Of a stretch of 64,000 bases of DNA, positions 57,711 through 64,000 are shown piece after piece. How positions within the stretch are numbered: position 1 is the stretch's first letter; each line of letters begins with the position of its first letter. Both the position numbers and the translations under genes were made by a program. Source of the stretch: Clitopilus passeckerianus (taxonomy: Eukaryota; Basidiomycota; Agaricomycetes; Agaricales; Entolomataceae); contig CALYLX010000098.1 in assembly GCA_944990035.1 (NCBI GenBank), positions 310,001 to 374,000 of the forward strand, given 5' to 3'. The notes beneath the pieces were generated by a model that saw only the letters and a program-made list of their open reading frames with translations, did not search any database and was not told where the DNA came from.

Positions 57711-58582
57711 GGGGAGACTCTGAGGCTCGCCTAATCTCGTACCAATTCGCGTCCTGTACGGCTTACGATGATCTCCAGGTACTTTCAGTCCGATCCTGAC
57801 CTTAATGAGATTATGACCATGCCGTGGCTCCCTCGCACGTATGGGAAATGGAGAGGTTCGAGACTATCTACTGCCAACAGTACGGTAGCCACAAGATAAG
57901 GTAGTTATGACCATCTTCTCCTACCGAAACTCCCCGTGCTTTCACGAGCACGCTCTTAGCAGGGCCAACCCACTCTGGACAGTTCCGACCGTTGACATAC
58001 TGCGTAGCGATTGACCCTCCTCTGCGGAGGAGGATGTTCACCTGCTAGTCGGGATATGCAAGTCATTGCGAAATGGTTGGACGGGAGGAGACAACACGAC
58101 CAAGGGTGATCCGGGCCTGGCTACCTTGATACAGTACTGGGACTTCGAGGAGCCTGCAAGAGCAAGATGGCCGTGTTGGGAGTCCTAACAGATGTCAATT
58201 TTTTGGAAAGTGCTAGTGATGCTTGAGTGATGCATGATGCAGTGCATAGGCACTCCGAAAGTGGCGGTGCCAGCCCATCAACATGTTTTCCCTCAACCAT
58301 GATGGCCCTCGTCGTCGTATCTCTTCAGCATTCACGGATTGACTGTGAAATCGTTGCTGGAGGCTTATCTCAGGTCGAGCAACCATCCTTGTAATCGCCG
58401 AAGTCTACCTTTCCAACAATAGAACAAGCACTGAGCAAGCTGGCGGCGGGACAAAGCTAGTTTGTCAGCAGAGCACGCAAGAATGATGAAGGGCTTACAA
58501 GCGTCTAGTCCGAGCTGACTGGAGCTTCATCTGCTTATGACAAGCTTATGAACAACGTCGAGATCGCCAGCTGTTCTCTGGG

Positions 58583-58588
58583 TATAAA
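58583..58588 (+). promoter_or_regulatory. TATA box of the AsaB-like gene
   Basis: TATAAA about 104 bases before the ATG at 58692. Confidence 0.4.
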
Positions 58589-58691
58589 GTCTTCGGGTTT
58601 CTTACCCTGAGAACCAACAACTCGCAATCCACCGACTCCCAGGCTCAAGTCACTCAACAGTGAATTCAAGTCTTCTACATTCATCTCAGCA

Positions 58692-59638
58692 ATGGCCATC
58701 TCGAAGGTACCCCACTCTGCCACCACAACTTTGCGCTTTTCGACCCCTCCAACCGACGGCACCAAGGGATTCAGAAATATTAATGCCGACTCCACTACTG
58801 GTATCCGGAGGACTAATGTAGGCGATGCCGGCCACAAGGTCACTATTGAAAACGCAAGAATCACCGGCGGAGGCAAGTTGGACGTAAACGGTTTCGAATT
58901 GTTCAACCGTCCGACCAAGCACACTGCCTTCAACGACGACAAGGAGATTGAAGAGGAGTACTACCCTGAGAGTATCGAATACATTAAGGAGATCACAGGG
59001 GCCAGCAGGGTAGTCATTTTCGACCACAGTAAGTCTCAGGCTCTCTGATTATTTATGTGCCTATCTAACATAGACTGCAGCTATCCGTCGCCGCCGCCCC
59101 GGCCAGATTGGCGATTCACCCCAGAAACGTCAACCAGTCTCTCTTGTGCATGTAGACCAGACCACGGCATCTTCAACTGCTCGCGTTCACCGACATCTCC
59201 CCGCATCCGACGCCCCAGAGTTGGTCAAGAAGCGATTCCAGATCATCAACCTTTGGCGACCCATCAACCACCCTGCGTACGACTGGCCTCTGACTCTTGG
59301 GGATTACCGTAGCGTCAAACCATCGGAAGACACGTTCCCGGTGTCTCTGGTCTACCCTGACCGCGAAGGCGAGACCATGGGAGTGAGGTACAGCCCGAAC
59401 TTGAAGTTCAAGTACTACTACGGTATGACTCCCGAAGAGTTCGTTCTCATCAAGTGGTATGTGTCCGCGATTGGATTTAAATTGAGCTGTTGCTGAACCC
59501 ACTCATAGCTTCGATTCTGTACAAGACGGAAGCGTCTCGGTGTTTACCCCTCACACCGCGTTTGAGGATCCCAACACGCCTCCCGATGCTTTGCCACGCG
59601 AATCTATTGAGCTTCGAGCTCTGGTGTTCTACGATTAG
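58692..59638 (+). CDS. AsaB/CmcJ-like oxidoreductase
   Basis: Three exons (58692-59028, 59081-59456, 59509-59638) give 280 residues, the usual size. The family includes fungal AsaB-type hydroxylase/desaturases of secondary metabolism and was first annotated after cephamycin CmcJ. Conserved blocks are all present: an N-terminal FSTPPTDGTKGFRN, YYPESIEYIKEITGASRVVI, DHTIRRRRPG, LVHVDQTTASSTARVHRH, RFQIINLWRPINHP, FPVSLVYPDREGETMGVRY, MTPEEFVLIKCFDS, and FTPHTAFEDP with PRESIELRALVFYD at the end. The His-x-Asp of VHVD and the later His of TPHTAF fit a metal-binding facial triad. It acts probably in the cytosol on a small molecule; the substrate is unknown. It ends tail to tail 243 bases from the phosphatase gene. 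Intact paralogue of the pseudogene at 53215. Confidence 0.88.
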
Positions 59639-59881
59639 ATTTCCCTGCTACAGTTACTGTACATTATGGACCTCTTATACATACTTTCAATCCAATAATC
59701 AGACCTTAGAAGCATCCCGAGAACCAACTGAACAACGAATAGCAGAGTCATCATCCCAGCGCCCGCGCCAATGATGATTGACCTTTCGGACATATTGTGA
59801 ATGCAGAAGGACGAAAAATGAGAACGAAACATATATGGAAGGTAAAGGGTATAGATGAGGTAGATAGTAGCCTTCGACACT

Positions 59882-61103
59882 TCAGGAATTCGTTGTAGCT
59901 GTCGATTTGACGACCATTGCATAGACCCCTGAGCGCGAAAGACAGGTGAATCAAACGGTGTTCACTGTATAAAACGTAGTTCCTACCTCCTGGATTCAGG
60001 TAATAAGCCTCCTTTCCAAGCGAGACCAGAAAGCCGCTCAGAATTCCAACATGCCCTGTTATGGAGATAAACGTCTTTCTGGTCTCGAAGATAGTGTCCA
60101 ACGCTGCTTTAAATCGAAGGGCGGCATGCTCTTTGCCTTCTCGTTTATCTGGATTCCAGATGGTATCTTCTTCTGTCATGTCCTTCTCGATCGTGACTTT
60201 GGGGAACTTGGTCTGGATGTACGTCCGCGATCGCCGTTTGTCACATAGCCTGAGCCCGTGTTCTTCACGAAGGTTCTGTCAGATGTGAAAGGTCAGTTCG
60301 GTCTCCGATATGTTTCAAGGAGCCAGTCACCTCCAGAACCATCACTTTGGGATACCTTGCGGGTAGAATCCCATTGAACGTGATCTCGTACGTCTGCAAG
60401 GCCCTTGTCATTGGACTACAATAAAGCTTGTCTGGCAGCGAAAGCCCGCAGGCGATTTCATTCTCCCACACGTCGTGTGCCTGTTTGGCCTGCTTCTTCC
60501 CTGTTTCAGTCAGCTCTGCATCAGCTTGGGTGGGCGTCAGCGCTCAGCCTCGTGTTTGCATGCATGGACAGTGGACTCACGACCCCAGATAGTCTCCCCG
60601 TCCCCCTCCTGCTTGGCCCAATGTCTAAGCTGGTATCAGGTTTGCCAGGGTTCTACCAGAAAGGAGCGTAGAGTACCTATTCCATTCGTCCAAGCCGTAC
60701 TTGTCAAGGGCGGCGTTATCTGTCAAAGAAGGAATCCATTAGTTTGAGTCATGGGCTTCGAATAAAGAAGATCCCGTACGATAGCCCTCTCCGTGTCTGC
60801 CAAAGAAGATGACCTTGTAAGATGCATTCGGATCGGCATCGTTCATTGCCTTGATCCGCTTGAACAACTTCGTCCATCTGTCCTTTGAAGCGTCTAGCAA
60901 CCCAAAACGTTCAGGTATCTAAAAGACTGGTAAGTATTGAGCCTTGAAGGGGTCACGAAAAGGCTGTTTACTGCGTCAAAATTGGTTTGTTTGTCTCCAG
61001 AAGACTGAATAAAGATATCTGGAACTAGCTGATGTGACGGTTGTTATTAGCCAGGGACCTTTCTTGATAGAAGGGAAAACAGTACGGCGTATTCTCGAGC
61101 CAT
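59882..61103 (-). CDS. histidine phosphatase / phosphoglycerate mutase-like protein
   Basis: Eight exons on the minus strand: 61103-61086, 61028-60972, 60918-60780, 60719-60677, 60624-60581, 60542-60331, 60275-59987, 59928-59882. They encode 282 residues. The catalytic RHG is in VIFFGRHGEGYHN. LYCSPMTRALQT supplies the conserved Arg, REEHGLRLCDKRRSRTYI the mid-domain acidic block, and ITGHVGILSGFL the second catalytic His. This order matches the fungal Pmu1-like branch (cytosolic, exact substrate unsettled) rather than glycolytic phosphoglycerate mutase. The first exon of 18 bases (MAREYA) is the least certain part; it gives the short family-typical N-terminus ahead of LVPDIFIQSSG. The gene diverges from the NLR-like gene, with 365 bases between the ATGs. 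Confidence 0.8.
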
Positions 61104-61468
61104 GTCTGTGTATCGCGACTTTGGCCAGCCAAGATACTGAGGTAATGCTTGTAATAGGGTAAGAGGGTTCAAAGGCAGTTTCTGAGATCTCTGAGGCTCG
61201 GTCGAAGTCATGGGTATCGCTTACACTGCAGCTGTGGGGGCACTCGGCGCTGATAAAAGTTGGTCTTGTTTTGGAACTTGAAGCTGTGCTGGTAGCATGT
61301 TTCGGCAGGTCCACCATCACGGTGCCAGCGCCTAATGCCCGTTCATTTGTGGTTACGAGGGCACATAAAGGCGGCTAGCCCCGGTAGCCGCACGTTGTTC
61401 GAAAGCACTGAAGAACCAGCCCTATCCAAGGTTTCTCTCACCCATCCTTCCTGACGTCTGTCATCGGT
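61104..61468. other. divergent promoter region
   Basis: 365 bases between two head-to-head genes (phosphatase minus, NLR-like plus), so regulatory sequence is probably shared. No clear TATA box. Confidence 0.45.
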
Positions 61469-64000
61469 ATGCCTGACTGGACTCATCCTTGGAAGCGGAA
61501 AGGCAGTGAGTCTAAGGACCCACAGCGTCCTGGAACTGTAGGCCGATTTGCCTGTCTATTGCCCACAAACGTCGGATCTAATACACCCTCTAGCCCACCC
61601 GCCCAAGCCTCCGCCATAACGCAAAGAAGCCATCGTACGCTTCAGGCAGATCGGATTTCTCAGGATTCTCAATAGATTCCAGGAACTCTGTCAGCTCATC
61701 TTTCTATGAACATGATGAAGCGACAACGCCTTCCAAGGGAGAGTACGCATTGGAAGCAACGAAGAAAACTTTGGAAATTCTGCAAGGCGTGTCAGGCTTA
61801 GTACCATTCCCGCTGGTCCGGGAGGTGATCGAACTTGGTATCACCCTCATTGGCGTTTGTGAGGTAAAGTGCTTGTTCTACGTTTCCCATTCCGAGCTGA
61901 CTTCCAACTACAGGCGGTAGGAGAGGTTCAAGGAAAGGTGCAGGAATTACAAGCCCGAATTACCGAGTTCCTGTTGGTGATAGCAAAAGCGGCCAGCGAT
62001 GGGGAAAAGGTGATAAACAACCTTACGGACGAACTCGACGGCATGAAAACGTGAGTATTTCTTCGATTGCACTCTCAACCAGCCTCTAACACCGCAGTTC
62101 TGCGCAGTTGTTTGGTGTCAATCACCCACCGATTGGAAAAGATTAGCAAGCAGAACAAGTTTCTCCTGGCACTGTTTCCTCAACCGAGCCAGAAGTTAAT
62201 CGATCAATGTGCTACAGAATTCCAGGACAGCATTCAACGTTTCCAGGTAATTAGCGCTCAGGTCCGTTGTCCTACCATGAGGCTAATCAGGTCCCACAGG
62301 TCCTCAGAGGCATCCACGCTGCACAGGATTTGACCAACATTCAAGCCCAGATTGCGGCCATATATGGCATCGCCAACAAGGGTGTTCAGGAGCTGACTGG
62401 CGAGGTCCGAGACGTCAAAGAAATTGTTGGGAGGGTGGAGGACTCGGTGGCGGAGTTGAAGTCAATGATGAAGTTCAAAGCACCAACTCATTCAGTGATC
62501 ATCGAGGCTACCATGCCAGATCCTCCCGAATTCTTCTTCGGGCGCGATGAGATCGTCACCAAGATCGCTAGCCAGCTCGCAAGTGGGGACGCCAAAAAGA
62601 CGAGAGTCTGTATTCTTGGGCCCGGCGGTGCAGGGAAAACATCAACAGCAATTACCATTATGAACCACCCTGCGGTGACAGCTCGGTTCGCGGAACATCA
62701 CCGATATTGGATGCCTTGCATTGGCGCCAATTCACCCGGTGCTTTCCTGCTTCATCTCGCCGAGCAGCTTCGGGCGACAGGTCAGCCAGATAATCCCCTC
62801 AGCGCCATCCTCTCCGCACTTCAGGAGTCCCATGAGCCCCGAGTCATACTTCTCGACAACTTCGAGACAGTATGGCGTCCTGGAGAAGGCTCACAAGAAG
62901 AGGTCAAGAAGATTCTCCGCTCCCTCAACTCTCTCCCCCACCTTGCCATCCTCATGACTATGAGATCATCCTTCCCTCCAATCGAGTCCTGGACCTCAGA
63001 GAATCTGCTAGAGGTCGCCTCTGAGGATTCCCGCAGGATATACACAGCCATTGATCCAAGTGCAGAAGGTCACCCCGACCTTGGCAAGCTCCTTGACACC
63101 CTAGGTCATCTTCCCTATGCTGTCACATTAATGGCCACCAGAGGGAAGCGCTCCTGCTTCGATCCAAAACGTCTGTTGGACGAATGGGAGCGACGTGGAC
63201 CAGCAGTACTGTCCCGAGGCCTGGATGGCATGGACCACTCCATCGAGCTCTCAATCGAGGACCCCATGCTGCAACAAACACCAGATGCGAAGAAGCTCCT
63301 TCAAGTACTTTCGCTCTTACCTGCTGGTTTGTACAACAGTGACCTCTCCCTTTGGGCGGCCTCATTCGACTCCGATGCCATCGACATTCTACGCGACACC
63401 GCCCTTGTGGCTACCAGACCCGTGGAAGTGCGGGGAGAAAAGAAGTTGCACATCTTCGTATTGCCAGTCGTGCAGTCGTACATGCGTCACGGACGCATCG
63501 AGGAAGCCGTTCGCCAGGAGGTCTATCGAGCCTGTTTCGCTTTCCTATCCAAGCACAAGGTCCTTGGTGCGGGCCCAAACAACCCCGACTTCAAAGACAA
63601 TGTTCCAGCAATTACAGCACAAGAGACCAATATTCATGCACTGGTCACCCACTTCTCACAACATGCGGGTGATGCGCATTTCGTCGACCCAACACTGCTT
63701 TCTTCTCAGTTGGATGGCCTCATAGCGTTCGCGTGGTACCAGGCTTGGACTCGCCCCCAACCAGACATAGGGGAGCTCGTCGTCAACTTCGCTCGCAAGA
63801 CCAGAGACAAAGGCAGGGAGGCGGAAGCTTTGTTCTGCCTGGCGCACACCCTCTACAAAATCCAGCGGTTTGAAGACGCACGTCGAGCCTACGCGGAGGT
63901 CGCTAAGCTCTATCGCTCCCTCGATAATCACCTCCTTGCATGTCGATCCGAGATCTCTGTGATACAGTGCATGCAGAGCCTTGGTGGCAGCTTCCCAGAG
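61469..64000 (+). CDS. NLR-like STAND ATPase with TPRs, 3' end beyond window
   Basis: Exons 61469-61537, 61594-61863, 61914-62050, 62108-62246, then 62300 to the right edge without a stop (about 772 residues seen). The N-terminus (MPDWTHPWKRKGSESK) leads to an amphipathic helical region (residues about 50-300: LEATKKTLEILQGVSGLVPF; ELTGEVRDVKEIVGRVED). The NB-ARC/NACHT-like ATPase follows: FFFGRDEIV, Walker A GPGGAGKTST near residue 311, Walker B VILLDNFE near 388, and a GLPLA-like LGHLPYAVTLMA near 475. TPR-like helices begin before the edge (AEALFCLAHTLYKIQRFEDA). Such proteins in fungi are thought to act in nonself recognition and regulated cell death. The N-terminal helical region is not a domain I can name. 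The first intron is inferred from phase (GTAGGC donor). Confidence 0.85.

Larger units (their letters stand above)
56591..58691. other. intergenic with inverted palindromic elements
   Basis: 2.1 kb, against 0.63 kb at the matching place after member 3. The extra length contains two related hairpins in opposite orientation (56771-56825 and 57647-57710) with mirrored flanks, so a repeat insertion is likely. No coding region supported. Confidence 0.55.

Overview
The window looks like nuclear DNA of a basidiomycete, most likely a wood- or litter-decaying agaricomycete. Nearly every gene is cut by several short introns (about 50-65 bases, GT-AG). The gene content also fits: pyranose 2-oxidase, two copper radical oxidases, F-box/LRR-type proteins, DUF6533-like membrane proteins, AsaB/CmcJ-like oxidoreductases and an NLR-like ATPase with TPRs. 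I saw no rRNA, tRNA or CRISPR array. All gene models below are spliced by eye from reading frame, splice sites and recognised family motifs.

Layout. 1-2.9 kb: two tandem F-box genes (minus), the first running off the left edge. 3.5-5.5 kb: an MFS drug/polyamine-type transporter. 6-10.5 kb: a large Zn2Cys6 regulator with a Gln/Pro-rich tail and a 6-base microexon. 11.9-14.2 kb: pyranose 2-oxidase. 14.5-15.8 kb: two tandem GFA-type zinc proteins. 16-19.1 kb (minus): a secreted Val/Ala-rich protein and a type II haloacid-dehalogenase-like enzyme. 19.6-23.3 kb (minus): a nuclear protein with a 4CXXC_R1 zinc finger. 23.3-28.6 kb: a segmental duplication holding two DUF6533-like membrane proteins and a stray copy of the R1 gene's 5' end. 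29-36.9 kb (minus): two membrane-anchored copper radical oxidases. 38.4-40.7 kb: UTP7 (rRNA processing), the one clear housekeeping gene besides a mitochondrial stomatin-like protein at 46.4-47.8 kb. 41.2-56.6 kb: four paralogous multi-pass membrane proteins of a family I do not recognise. AsaB/CmcJ-like genes lie downstream of the last two, one broken and one intact. 59.9-61.1 kb (minus): a histidine phosphatase. 61.5-64 kb: an NLR-like STAND ATPase running off the right edge.

How the parts fit. The flavin oxidase and the two copper radical oxidases would all make hydrogen peroxide from sugars or aldehydes, as is typical of lignocellulose decay, but nothing seen here proves co-regulation. 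The strongest overall signal is local duplication: F-box, GFA, DUF6533-like, copper radical oxidase, the unknown membrane family and AsaB-like genes are all present as neighbouring paralogues. The least explained part is the 41-59 kb array of membrane proteins with its AsaB-like companions and an inverted pair of palindromic elements.
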